A stretch of 64,000 nt of DNA from Bacteroidaceae bacterium (GTDB lineage: Bacteria; Bacteroidota; Bacteroidia; Bacteroidales; Bacteroidaceae): contig JAFNXL010000050.1 of assembly GCA_017379075.1 (NCBI GenBank), forward strand, positions 1-64,000. The letters are read 5' to 3'. This document shows, piece after piece, positions 8,726-17,436 of this stretch (its first letter is position 1; the number at the start of each line of letters is the position of its first letter). Both the position numbers and the translations under genes were made by a program. The notes beneath the pieces were generated by a model that had not been told where the DNA came from, made no database searches, and worked only from the letters and a program-made list of their open reading frames with translations.

Positions 8726-9385
8726 TTATTCTCCAAAATAAAGTTGTGTCATCTGATAAGTTGTCCCTGACGTGTCCGCTGTGGAAATGATATAATACCG
8801 GAGGGTGCTGTCGTTCTGAGAGGCTGTGAGCATAATGACATTGCCTTTCCTTTCCAGTTTCACCTGGTCGCAATCGGGAAACAGATATGCCGCCTGCTGA
8901 TAAAAGTCGCAAACATCAAGCATCTTTTGTTGACGGCCAGAAGCCATTTCACTCTTAAGGGCTGCATCGATTTGGGATTCCGTATACACCTGTCCATCCG
9001 AAACTTCTGTTATTTGTGTTATTTCCACACCATCGGTTGAGCGTGAGGGACGCAAAAGCAAGAAGCAAACAGCCGACAGCACAGCGGCAATCGCCACCAC
9101 GGAGGCATAGAGCATGCGTTTTCTGCTTCTATGACGATTCGGTTGGAAAGCCATCAGTTCGTCAAAAAGCCTTTCTTTTTCTTCGGACATTTGGAAGGGT
9201 TCATCCGCCTTGGCCAAATGCAATGCCAGTATAAGGTCTCTCACTTCCCTTTCATCAGGCTCGGCACATTCCGGATTGGCCAAATAGTATTCTGTCAGAA
9301 GCCGTTCTTCCACAGGGCTGGTTTCTGCCTCCAGATAGCGTTCTATCAAACGGAGACGTGCTGTCTTATCATTCAGATTTATCAT
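8726..9385 (-). CDS. Single-pass membrane protein, putative anti-sigma factor (module 2)
   Basis: 219 residues if the start is the ATG at 9385, chosen because it overlaps the sigma stop as ATGA, a typical coupled junction; the open frame itself runs further upstream. The cytoplasmic N-terminal part (MINLNDKTARLRLIERYLEAETSPVEERLLTEYY) is followed by a basic patch (NRHRSRKRM) and one membrane span near residues 96-115 (LYASVVAIAAVLSAVCFLLL). A periplasmic domain of about 100 residues follows. The topology and the first helices resemble the module 1 counterpart at 3256-3777. No catalytic motif was seen. Confidence 0.72.
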   Translation of the reverse strand: MINLNDKTARLRLIERYLEAETSPVEERLLTEYYLANPECAEPDEREVRDLILALHLAKADEPFQMSEEKERLFDELMAFQPNRHRSRKRMLYASVVAIAAVLSAVCFLLLRPSRSTDGVEITQITEVSDGQVYTESQIDAALKSEMASGRQQKMLDVCDFYQQAAYLFPDCDQVKLERKGNVIMLTASQNDSTLRYYIISTADTSGTTYQMTQLYFGE

Positions 9386-9882
9386 ATCGCATACTTTTTC
9401 ATTTGTTCCAACATTTTTTTCCGTGCCGATGAAATTTGTGTTTTCACGCAATTCTTTGTGGTGTCACACACAGCGGCAATCTCATCAAGCGACATCCCCT
9501 CCGACTTCATGCTGAGCATTTTGCGCTGAGTGGGCGGAAGATTTTCCATCGAAGCCTGCAACCGAAGAAGCCTTTCTTCTGCAATCAGTTCTTTCTCCGG
9601 CGTGAGCGAGTCCATGGGAGCAACAGAATCAACAGACACAGAATCCAGCACCCGACGACGGAAACTGTCTATGCACAGGTTCTTTGCAATGCGCAAAGCC
9701 AAAGCCTCGGGATGGGATTCCGTCTGTAACCGGTCTTTCATTCCCCACAGGCGCAAAAGCGCGTCCTGAACCACATCTTCCGGATCAACGGACAGACGGT
9801 TTGCATTCAAGAAGCCCCGACACAAATCCAACATGGCAGGACGGACACGCATGACCAGTTTCTCAAATTCGCTTTTCTCCAT
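9382..9882 (-). CDS. ECF-type RNA polymerase sigma factor (module 2)
   Basis: A 166-residue sigma-70 family protein with regions 2 and 4 only. Region 2 includes VDPEDVVQDALLRLW and ALRIAKNLCIDSFRR; region 4 includes PPTQRKMLSMKSEGMSLDEIAAVCDTTKNCVKTQISSARKKML. The closing signature ARKKMLEQMKKY resembles ARAKMLEQLKQRK of the module 1 sigma factor, so the two are likely paralogues. It is first in a minus-strand operon that overlaps the membrane-protein gene by 4 bp. Confidence 0.9.
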   Translation of the reverse strand: MEKSEFEKLVMRVRPAMLDLCRGFLNANRLSVDPEDVVQDALLRLWGMKDRLQTESHPEALALRIAKNLCIDSFRRRVLDSVSVDSVAPMDSLTPEKELIAEERLLRLQASMENLPPTQRKMLSMKSEGMSLDEIAAVCDTTKNCVKTQISSARKKMLEQMKKYAI

Positions 9883-9992
9883 TCTTTTGTTCTTTCTGCC
9901 TTAAATACGCAAAAGCATGGTAAAAGTAAATAAAAAGTTAAAAACTGTGGGACTTTTGCCACATCATGGACTGATATGTGAAAAAAACTCCT

Positions 9993-10000
9993 TATTTTTG
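9993..10000 (+). promoter_or_regulatory. -7 element of the rhamnosidase gene
   Basis: TATTTTTG fits TAnnTTTG and lies 29 nt before the start codon. No clear TTTG was found at -33. Confidence 0.5.
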
Positions 10001-10029
10001 CAGTATATAATCTATAAATATAAGGAAGT

Positions 10030-12711
10030 ATGAAAAAAGCCCTGTTCTACGGCATCTGCACTGCCATTCTGTGCCTTTGCCACTCCTGTCAGGATCCATC
10101 CCGAATCTCTATCAGTAACCTACGTTGCGAAATGCTGGAAGCCCCGCTGGCCATAGACAACACGTCGCCCCATTTCAGCTGGACCATGAGCAGCAGCGAC
10201 AACGGCATGTCCACCACCGCCTACCAGATTCTGGTGGCCACAGAGCCAGGAAAGCTGAACGAGCAGGAGGCTGACCTGTGGAACAGCGGCAAGGTGAACG
10301 GGAATGCCACCCTGGGCATCGTCTACGAGGGAAAACCACTGGCTCCCCGCTCATTCGCTTATTGGAAAGTGCGTATCTGGAACCAGGACGACGTGGCCTC
10401 TGACTGGAGCGCCAACAGCCACTTCGGCATTGGCCTGCTGGAAGAAGAAGACTGGGACGAGAGCGCCCGCTTCATAGGCATAAAGACCAACGACAACGAA
10501 GAACAGCACGCCCCGCTGCTGAGAAAGAAGTTCGAATACAAGCCCGACAAGGAACGGATGCTGCTCCACGTAAACTCGCTGGGCTATCACGAGGCATACG
10601 TCAACGGCCGAAGGGTTTCAGACGCAGTCCTTGCCCCGGCTGTAAGCCAGTTTGGCAAGCGTTCGCTCATCATGACATACGACGTGACATCGCTGCTGAA
10701 GAAAGGCACAAACGAACTGGTCATCTGGATTGGAAAAGGCTGGTATCAGGAAAACCACCAAGGTGCCACCAAGGGCGGTCCCTTTGTAAGGGCACAGCTT
10801 GATGCCGTAACGTCCGAAGGTGCAAAAACTCTTGTAGCCACCAGTGAAAGCTGGCAAGCCGCAGAGAGCGGACGACACACCTTTGGCAACTGGAGGGCAC
10901 ACCGCATGGGCGGTGAGATTGTGGACAAGCGACACACCCCCAAAGACTTGCACCCCAACACGCTGAACGGAATGAAGTGGTATCCGGTTACGGTGGCGGA
11001 CATCCCCGCACACAAGGCCACCCCACAGATGTGCGAGCCCAACCGTTTGAGAGGTTCGTTCCATCCCGTTTCTGTAATACAGACCGGCAACAAGAGTTTC
11101 ATCTATGACATGGGACACAACTTTGTGGGTTTCACAGACGTGATGATGCCTGTGGTGGATGCCGGACAGAAGATTGAGCTGCACTATGACGACTTCTTCA
11201 TGAAGGACAGCACCAGCTTCCGCGAAGACCTGTACACCGACTATTATATAGGCGACGGCGAAAAGCCCGGCAGCTTCTCCAGCAAGTTCAACTACAAGGG
11301 CTACCGCTACCTGATGATAAAGGGACTGAAAGACCCTCTGCCCCTCAACCAGATCACCGGCAGCATGGTGAGCACCGGCTACAGCGGAAAAGCCACCTTT
11401 GCCTGCTCGGACAAGGACATGAACGAGATATACGAAATGGTGTACCACACCCTGCACGCCCTCACGCTGGGCGGCTATATGGTGGACTGTCCGCAGATTG
11501 AGCGCCTGGGCTATGGCGGCGACGGCAACGCCTCCACCCCCACCGCACAGACCTTCTTCAACCTGGCTCCGCTCTACATGAACTGGATGCAGGCATGGGC
11601 AGACTGCCAACGCGAGAACGGTGACATGCCCCACACCGCCCCCAACCCCTATTCGGCAGGTGGCGGCCCGTACTGGTGTGGTTTCATCATCACCGCCTCT
11701 TGGCAGACCTATCTCAACTATGGCGACAAGCGCCTGTTGGAACGTTACTATCCGCAAATGCAGAAATGGTTGGGATATGCAGAAAGCCATCAGAAGGACG
11801 GACTGCTGACACAATGGGAATCCACAAGCTACCGCAACTGGTATCTGGGCGACTGGGCCACACCCGTCGGCATCAACCAAACGGACTCAATGTCCATTGG
11901 TGTGGTGACCAACTGTTTCCTCTCTGACTGCTATGCCACCATGGCCAAGATTGCGCAAGTGACCGGAAAAACCGGTGACGTGGACACCTACATACAGAAA
12001 CACAAGAATTTGAATGCACTTATCCACAAGACATTCTTTGACAAGGAGAAGAACAGCTATTCCACCGGCACACAAATTGACCTTGTATACCCGATGCTGG
12101 TAAAAGCCACACCGGCCGACAGCATGGACATTGTGAAGCAGACATTGTACAACGAAACCGCACAACGCTTCAAGGGACACCTTTCCACCGGACTGGTGGG
12201 CGTGCCCGTACTGACACAATGGGCCATTGAGAACGGCGAGGCGGAATTCATGTACCAAATGCTTAAGAAACGTGAGTACCCAGGCTATCTGTACATGATT
12301 GACAACGGTGCCACCCTGACATGGGAACACTGGAACGGCGACCGAAGCCGCATCCACAACTGCTACAACGGCATAGGCCGATGGTTCCACCAAGCTTTGG
12401 CCGGCATCACGCCAGACGAGTCACTGCCCGGCTACAAGCACATTAATATACGCCCGCAACTGGTAGAGGGAATCACCTGGGTAAAGGCCACAAAAGACTC
12501 ATCTTATGGTCCCATTGCCGTAAACTGGAACCGCGAGGAAAAGGAATTTACCCTGGATGTTGAGATTCCGGCCGGATGCACCGCAACCGTCTCCTTGCCC
12601 GCAGGCGCAAAGGACATCGTGGTGGATGCCCAGGAAGGCGAAGTACAGGGAGAGACCGTCAGCCTTCCTTCGGGAACCTATCAGATAACCTGTCTGCTGG
12701 CATCAGAATAA
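10030..12711 (+). CDS. Alpha-L-rhamnosidase, GH78, lipoprotein
   Basis: 893 residues, removing terminal alpha-L-rhamnose from glycans or glycosides. A lipoprotein signal peptide ends LCHSC with Cys20. Fibronectin-like and N-terminal beta domains precede the (alpha/alpha)6 barrel, and a C-terminal beta-sandwich closes the protein. The GH78 acid motif DCPQIERLGYGGD supplies Asp486, Glu491 and Asp498, the spacing seen in characterised GH78 enzymes. TWEHW supplies Glu766 as the second catalytic-site acid. Membrane anchoring points to periplasmic or surface action. There is no SusCD pair or other glycosidase next to it, so it is not part of a visible polysaccharide utilisation locus here. Confidence 0.92.
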   Translation: MKKALFYGICTAILCLCHSCQDPSRISISNLRCEMLEAPLAIDNTSPHFSWTMSSSDNGMSTTAYQILVATEPGKLNEQEADLWNSGKVNGNATLGIVYEGKPLAPRSFAYWKVRIWNQDDVASDWSANSHFGIGLLEEEDWDESARFIGIKTNDNEEQHAPLLRKKFEYKPDKERMLLHVNSLGYHEAYVNGRRVSDAVLAPAVSQFGKRSLIMTYDVTSLLKKGTNELVIWIGKGWYQENHQGATKGGPFVRAQLDAVTSEGAKTLVATSESWQAAESGRHTFGNWRAHRMGGEIVDKRHTPKDLHPNTLNGMKWYPVTVADIPAHKATPQMCEPNRLRGSFHPVSVIQTGNKSFIYDMGHNFVGFTDVMMPVVDAGQKIELHYDDFFMKDSTSFREDLYTDYYIGDGEKPGSFSSKFNYKGYRYLMIKGLKDPLPLNQITGSMVSTGYSGKATFACSDKDMNEIYEMVYHTLHALTLGGYMVDCPQIERLGYGGDGNASTPTAQTFFNLAPLYMNWMQAWADCQRENGDMPHTAPNPYSAGGGPYWCGFIITASWQTYLNYGDKRLLERYYPQMQKWLGYAESHQKDGLLTQWESTSYRNWYLGDWATPVGINQTDSMSIGVVTNCFLSDCYATMAKIAQVTGKTGDVDTYIQKHKNLNALIHKTFFDKEKNSYSTGTQIDLVYPMLVKATPADSMDIVKQTLYNETAQRFKGHLSTGLVGVPVLTQWAIENGEAEFMYQMLKKREYPGYLYMIDNGATLTWEHWNGDRSRIHNCYNGIGRWFHQALAGITPDESLPGYKHINIRPQLVEGITWVKATKDSSYGPIAVNWNREEKEFTLDVEIPAGCTATVSLPAGAKDIVVDAQEGEVQGETVSLPSGTYQITCLLASE

Positions 12712-12720
12712 TGCATCTAT

Positions 12721-12743
12721 ATTATAATATATAATAAGGTATA
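12721..12743 (+). repeat. Intercistronic AT-rich hairpin element, copy 1
   Basis: ATTATA-ATA-TATAAT (12721-12735) is a perfect 6-bp stem with a 3-nt loop, followed by AAGGTATA. AAGG lies 11 nt before the maeB start and could serve as its ribosome-binding site. The same 23-nt sequence occurs at 35809-35831 on the other strand. Confidence 0.75.
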
Positions 12744-12750
12744 GAAAAAT

Positions 12751-15048
12751 ATGGCAAAGATAACAAAAGAGGCCGCTCTGCGCTACCACTCGCAGGGCAA
12801 GCCGGGAAAGATAGAAGTGGTTCCAACAAAGCCCTACAGGACACAGAGTGACCTGTCACTGGCCTACTCGCCCGGTGTGGCAGAACCCTGTCTGGAAATA
12901 GAAAAGAATCCGCAGGACGCTTACAAGTATACAGCCAAGGGCAATCTGGTGGCTGTCATTTCCAACGGAACAGCGGTACTGGGACTGGGCGACATTGGCG
13001 CTATGGCAGGTAAACCTGTAATGGAAGGAAAAGGACTGCTGTTCAAGATTTACGGCGGAATAGATGTCTTCGACATAGAAGTGAACGAGAAAGACCCGGA
13101 CAAGTTCATTGAAGCCGTAAAAGCCATTGCCCCCACTTTCGGAGGCATCAATCTGGAAGACATTAAGGCTCCCGAGTGTTTCGAGATAGAACGTCGTCTG
13201 AAGGAAGAACTGGACATCCCCGTTATGCACGACGACCAGCACGGCACAGCCATCATCTCATCTGCCGGACTGCTCAACGCGCTTCAGGTGGCAGGAAAGA
13301 AGATTGAGGATGTGAAGATTGTTGTGAACGGGGCGGGAGCCGCAGCCATATCCTGCACAAAACTCTATGAAGCCCTGGGTGCCACACACGAAAACATCGT
13401 CATGCTGGACTCAAAAGGCGTCATTTCCGCAAGCCGGAGCGACCTAAACGAGACCAAGCGTTATTTTGCCACGGCACGGGAAGACGTTCACACCCTGGAA
13501 GAGGCAGTGCGCGGAGCTGACGTGTTCTTAGGATTGTCCAAAGGCAACGTGCTGACACAGGACATGATACGCAGCATGGCAGACCACCCAATCGTGTTTG
13601 CCCTGGCCAATCCCGTCCCTGAGATCTCGTATGAAGATGCCATGAGCGCCCGTCCGGATGTATTGATGTCTACCGGTCGAAGCGACTATCCCAACCAGAT
13701 AAACAACGTCATTGGCTTCCCATACATCTTCCGTGGAGCATTGGATGTGGCAGCTACGGCCATCAACGAAGAGATGAAGCTGGCTGCCGTACACGCCATT
13801 GCCGACCTGGCCAAACTTCCTGTACCGGACGTGGTAAATGAAGCTTACCAGGTAAACAACTTCACCTTCGGTCCGGACTACTTCATACCCAAACCCGTAG
13901 ACCCACGACTCATTACTGAGGTTTCCATGGCCGTGGCACGGGCTGCAATGGAAAGCGGTGTGGCCCAAAAGCCAATTACCAATTGGGACGAATACCGGCA
14001 ACATCTGAAAGAGCTGATGGGACAGGAGAGCAAACTTGCCCGCCAGCTGCGAGAGACAGCCCGACGCAACCCGCAACGCGTGGTATTTGCAGAAGGCATC
14101 CATCCCAACATGCTGAAGGCGGCAGTGGAGGCAAAAGCCGAAGGCATCTGCCACCCAATCCTATTGGGAAATGACGAAGCCATAGAGAAACTGGCAAAAG
14201 AATTGGAACTCAATCTGGAAGGCATTGAAATTGTGAACCTGCGCCATCCCAATGAGGCCGGACGCCGCGAACGCTATGCCCGCATTCTTTCCGAAAAGCG
14301 TGCCCGTGAAGGAGTAACCTACGAAGAAGCCAACGACAAGATGTTTGAGCGCAACTACTTCGGTATGATGATGGTGGAAACCGGAGAGGCGGAAGCGTTC
14401 ATTACCGGACTGTACACCAAATACAGCAATACCATCAAGGTGGCTAAAGAGGTTATCGGTATACGCCCGTGCTACCAACACTTCGGCACCATGCACATTC
14501 TGAACTCCAAGAAAGGCACTTTCTTCCTTGCTGACACACTCATCAACCGCCATCCGGACACCGAAACCCTTACAGACATTGCCCGACTGTCGGAAGAGAC
14601 CGTGCGCTTCTTCAACCAGACTCCCGTAATGGCCATGCTGAGTTACTCCAACTTTGGCGCAGACACTTCCGGAAGCCCCACATTAGTACACGAAGCGGTT
14701 GCACAACTGCAGGCAGAAAACCCCGACTGGCTCATTGACGGCGAAATGCAGGTAAACTTTGCCCTGAACAAGGAGTTGCGCGACAAGAAGTATCCTTTTA
14801 CCCGTCTGAAAGGAAAAGACGTGAACACACTGATTTTCCCCAACCTCAGCGCCGCCAACGCTTCTTACCAATTGTTACAGGCAATGGACAGCGATGCCGA
14901 ATTTATCGGCCCCATCCAGATGGGTTTGAACAAGCCAATCCATTTTACCGACTTTGAAAGTTCGGTGCATGACATCGTAAACCTGACGGCTGTGGCTGTC
15001 ATTGACGCTATTGTCGAAAAGAAAAAGAAATGCAACTGCAAGTCATAA
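12751..15048 (+). CDS. maeB: NADP-dependent malic enzyme with phosphotransacetylase-like C-terminal domain
   Basis: 765 residues, catalysing oxidative decarboxylation of malate to pyruvate with NADP+ reduction. The N-terminal malic domain (YSPGVAEPC near residue 38, then [22 protein letters not shown]) is followed by a Rossmann domain with [12 protein letters not shown] near residue 195. The C-terminal ~330 residues (from about 430, [23 protein letters not shown]) are a phosphate acetyl/butyryltransferase-like domain. In the MaeB family that domain is non-catalytic and serves oligomerisation and acetyl-CoA-type regulation. It starts 39 bp after the rhamnosidase stop with no terminator between, so co-transcription is possible. 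Confidence 0.93.
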   Translation: MAKITKEAALRYHSQGKPGKIEVVPTKPYRTQSDLSLAYSPGVAEPCLEIEKNPQDAYKYTAKGNLVAVISNGTAVLGLGDIGAMAGKPVMEGKGLLFKIYGGIDVFDIEVNEKDPDKFIEAVKAIAPTFGGINLEDIKAPECFEIERRLKEELDIPVMHDDQHGTAIISSAGLLNALQVAGKKIEDVKIVVNGAGAAAISCTKLYEALGATHENIVMLDSKGVISASRSDLNETKRYFATAREDVHTLEEAVRGADVFLGLSKGNVLTQDMIRSMADHPIVFALANPVPEISYEDAMSARPDVLMSTGRSDYPNQINNVIGFPYIFRGALDVAATAINEEMKLAAVHAIADLAKLPVPDVVNEAYQVNNFTFGPDYFIPKPVDPRLITEVSMAVARAAMESGVAQKPITNWDEYRQHLKELMGQESKLARQLRETARRNPQRVVFAEGIHPNMLKAAVEAKAEGICHPILLGNDEAIEKLAKELELNLEGIEIVNLRHPNEAGRRERYARILSEKRAREGVTYEEANDKMFERNYFGMMMVETGEAEAFITGLYTKYSNTIKVAKEVIGIRPCYQHFGTMHILNSKKGTFFLADTLINRHPDTETLTDIARLSEETVRFFNQTPVMAMLSYSNFGADTSGSPTLVHEAVAQLQAENPDWLIDGEMQVNFALNKELRDKKYPFTRLKGKDVNTLIFPNLSAANASYQLLQAMDSDAEFIGPIQMGLNKPIHFTDFESSVHDIVNLTAVAVIDAIVEKKKKCNCKS

Positions 15049-15055
15049 TCTGACT

Positions 15056-16045
15056 TCACTGAAAAATCAGATAAGGTCTGAGTCGCTCAATATCAGAAGA
15101 GGAGAACTTGTCCAACGTGGCAAGTTCTTCTATTTGTTTTATGGGTCCGTGTTCCTTTCTGTACTCAACGATTTCCCGTGCCTGATAGAACGACAGATAG
15201 GGGTGGCGCATAAGTTGGCGCACGGAAAGGCTGTTCACATTCAATGTCTTCACTGGCAACGGAACCAAAGAAAACCATTCCAATACCTCATCGGGCATTT
15301 CACAGGCTTCCATTACCTGATTCACCTCTGTATATCCGCCCAAGCGCTGGCGGTAACTTACAATTTCCCTGGCTCTGTAACTGCCGATGTTTGGGATTTT
15401 CTTCAACAGATTGGTATCGGCAGTGTTGATGTCTACCAACGTCTTCTCTTCAAACTTGACCGGATAGCGTGTAGAATCAACCGGTATTGACGCTTTGACC
15501 GGTTGTTTTATGGAATCCGGCTGCTTTGTTTGGGGAGGGAGTTCCATCTGTGCTGACTTTTGCGGCACAGATGATGAACCAGAAAGGCTTGTCCGTCTAG
15601 TTGGCGACACATCCAAGTAACGGTATTTCTTGTCTATGGTCACAAATTTTCCCAATCGTTCCCACAATTCCAGCGTCATGCCGGGCAGGCGTTTGAAGTC
15701 TTCCGCCGTGTGGTAACGCCCATGTCTTGCCCGGTAGTTGTAAATTGCTTTCACTTGCCAAGGAGCCAATCCTAGACGAAGAAGCGTAGTGCTGTCCGCT
15801 GTATTTGGATCAAAAGGGAAACTTTCTACCGGCGTTTCAGGTACAGCATAAGTATAGCTCCGAGGAGTTTTCCATTGCTCACGGCCACGGGATAAGCTGT
15901 CCGCAGCAAAAGACTCACCCCCGTTCCCAGATTCCGGTGTCCTGTTTGTATAAGCCCATAACAAGACCAAGGCCAAAATCGCCATCCACTCCAACAAGAG
16001 CAGCCCACGGCGGTCGGACTTGGAAAAGATTGGCGGAAATCTCAT
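15056..16045 (-). CDS. Helix-hairpin-helix (ComEA-like) membrane-anchored protein
   Basis: 329 residues from the ATG at 16045; the frame could also start at a TTG one codon upstream. One N-terminal membrane span (LLLLEWMAILALVLLWAYT) is followed by a Ser/Pro-rich linker and three helix-hairpin-helix units: FDPNTADSTTLLRLGLAPWQVKAIYNYR near residue 75, VDINTADTNLLKKIPNIGSYRAREIVSYR near 205, and NVNSLSVRQLMRHPYLSFYQAREIVEYR near 268. HhH units of this kind bind DNA backbone, and ComEA uses them for DNA uptake. With an N-terminal anchor this would place DNA binding outside the cytoplasm, but the role is unproven. Its start overlaps the upstream transporter stop as TGATG, so the two are translationally coupled. 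Confidence 0.82.
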   Translation of the reverse strand: MRFPPIFSKSDRRGLLLLEWMAILALVLLWAYTNRTPESGNGGESFAADSLSRGREQWKTPRSYTYAVPETPVESFPFDPNTADSTTLLRLGLAPWQVKAIYNYRARHGRYHTAEDFKRLPGMTLELWERLGKFVTIDKKYRYLDVSPTRRTSLSGSSSVPQKSAQMELPPQTKQPDSIKQPVKASIPVDSTRYPVKFEEKTLVDINTADTNLLKKIPNIGSYRAREIVSYRQRLGGYTEVNQVMEACEMPDEVLEWFSLVPLPVKTLNVNSLSVRQLMRHPYLSFYQAREIVEYRKEHGPIKQIEELATLDKFSSSDIERLRPYLIFQ

Positions 16046-17394
16046 CAAATCAGTTCATTGACAAATATTGCGGCAATGGCTATCGGCACCACGTAACGAA
16101 TAAGGAACAGATAGACACGGAACAACTTGAACCTGAGGCGTTCCTGATTGGTCACTTCGTCCAAAACAAGGCGGCGGTCCAGATACCAACCGGTAAAGAG
16201 ACAAATAAGTATTCCGCCCAGAGGAAGCAATATTTTGGAAGAAACAAAATCAAAGAGGTCAAAGAAAGTCAGCCCGAACAGTTTGACATCACTGAGCGGT
16301 CCGAAAGAATACACACAAAGAACACCCAGCAGCATACTTAGCACAGAAACGTACACCGAAGCACGGGCACGGGGCTGATGAAGCGACTCTACAACATAAG
16401 CCGTAACGGACTCAAGCAAGGATATGGAACTGGTAAGCGCTGCCAGCAGCAACAAAAGGTAGAAGAGGACAGTAAACACATATCCAACCACTGGCACATT
16501 CTGGAATGCCATATTGAACACGTTGGGCAAAGTGATGAACACCAATCCCGGACCAGCATTGGCCTCAACACCCGACACACTGAATACGGCAGGGAAAATG
16601 AAGAACCCACTCAAAACCGCCACCATGGTATCTATCATGCTCACGCTACAAGCTGTCTTGAACAAATTAGTGTCCGATCCAAAATAAGATGCATAAGTAC
16701 AAAGGCAACCCATTGCCAAAGACAATGAAAAGAAAGCTTGTCCCATGGCACTCAGTACGACTCCAGGAGTTACCTTTGAGAAATCGGGTTGGAGAAGAAA
16801 ACGCAAGCCTTCCGAAGTGCCGGGCATGCTGAAAGAGCATACCACCAGCACAGCAATGATAAGCAGAAGCATCGGCATCATCACCTTGGAACATTTCTCA
16901 ATGCCAGCCTGCACACCCCGGACAACCACAAGATGGGTTAAAGCCATAAAGGCTACTGCATAAATGAGCGGAGACACGGGAGAAGAGACAAAGTCATTGA
17001 AATAAGCAGTGTAATCTGCGCTTTCTTTCAGGTTACCCATAACCGCCTCAACCAAATAGAACAAAGTCCATCCCGCAATAACCACATAGTAAGACAGAAT
17101 GACAAATGCCACAAATACACCGTTTATGCCCTGTATGCGCCACCATTTGCCTGGTGCCAACTGATTATAGGCAGAAATGGTATTGGAGTGTGTATGCCGA
17201 CCTATAACAAATTCGCTCAACATAACCGGAACACCCACAAAAAGGACGCAAGCCAAATATATTAAGATGAAAGCGGCTCCACCGTTGTTGCCGACCTCTG
17301 TTGGGAAACGCCATACATTTCCCAATCCTACTGCACTACCGGCAGCAGCCAACACTACTCCCAACTTACTGGTAAAATTGCCACGTTGCTCCAT
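16045..17394 (-). CDS. Sodium-dependent transporter, NSS/SNF family (copy 1)
   Basis: 449 residues with 11-12 predicted membrane spans. The family signature AAAGSAVGLGNVWRFPTEVG sits in the first span, contributing to the Na+ and substrate sites, and the unwound-helix pattern recurs in the middle (LSAMGQAFFSLSLAMGCLCTYASYF). Bacterial NSS proteins such as MhsT and TnaT are Na+:amino-acid symporters; the substrate here is not deducible. It lies 42 bp downstream of a close paralogue (17437-18795) and is coupled to the HhH gene behind it. Confidence 0.92.
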   Translation of the reverse strand: MEQRGNFTSKLGVVLAAAGSAVGLGNVWRFPTEVGNNGGAAFILIYLACVLFVGVPVMLSEFVIGRHTHSNTISAYNQLAPGKWWRIQGINGVFVAFVILSYYVVIAGWTLFYLVEAVMGNLKESADYTAYFNDFVSSPVSPLIYAVAFMALTHLVVVRGVQAGIEKCSKVMMPMLLLIIAVLVVCSFSMPGTSEGLRFLLQPDFSKVTPGVVLSAMGQAFFSLSLAMGCLCTYASYFGSDTNLFKTACSVSMIDTMVAVLSGFFIFPAVFSVSGVEANAGPGLVFITLPNVFNMAFQNVPVVGYVFTVLFYLLLLLAALTSSISLLESVTAYVVESLHQPRARASVYVSVLSMLLGVLCVYSFGPLSDVKLFGLTFFDLFDFVSSKILLPLGGILICLFTGWYLDRRLVLDEVTNQERLRFKLFRVYLFLIRYVVPIAIAAIFVNELI

Positions 17395-17436
17395 CGTTCT
17401 TTATCTTTCCTTATGTTATATATCAATGATTATGAA

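Noticed and set aside
10618..11880. 420-codon open frame antisense to the rhamnosidase
   Set aside because: A shadow of a GC-richer, strongly biased coding sequence. The sense strand has full GH78 motifs.
15048..15072. Short ATCTGA/TCAGAT inverted repeat between maeB and the HhH gene as a terminator
   Set aside because: Only six base pairs with a long loop and no T-run.
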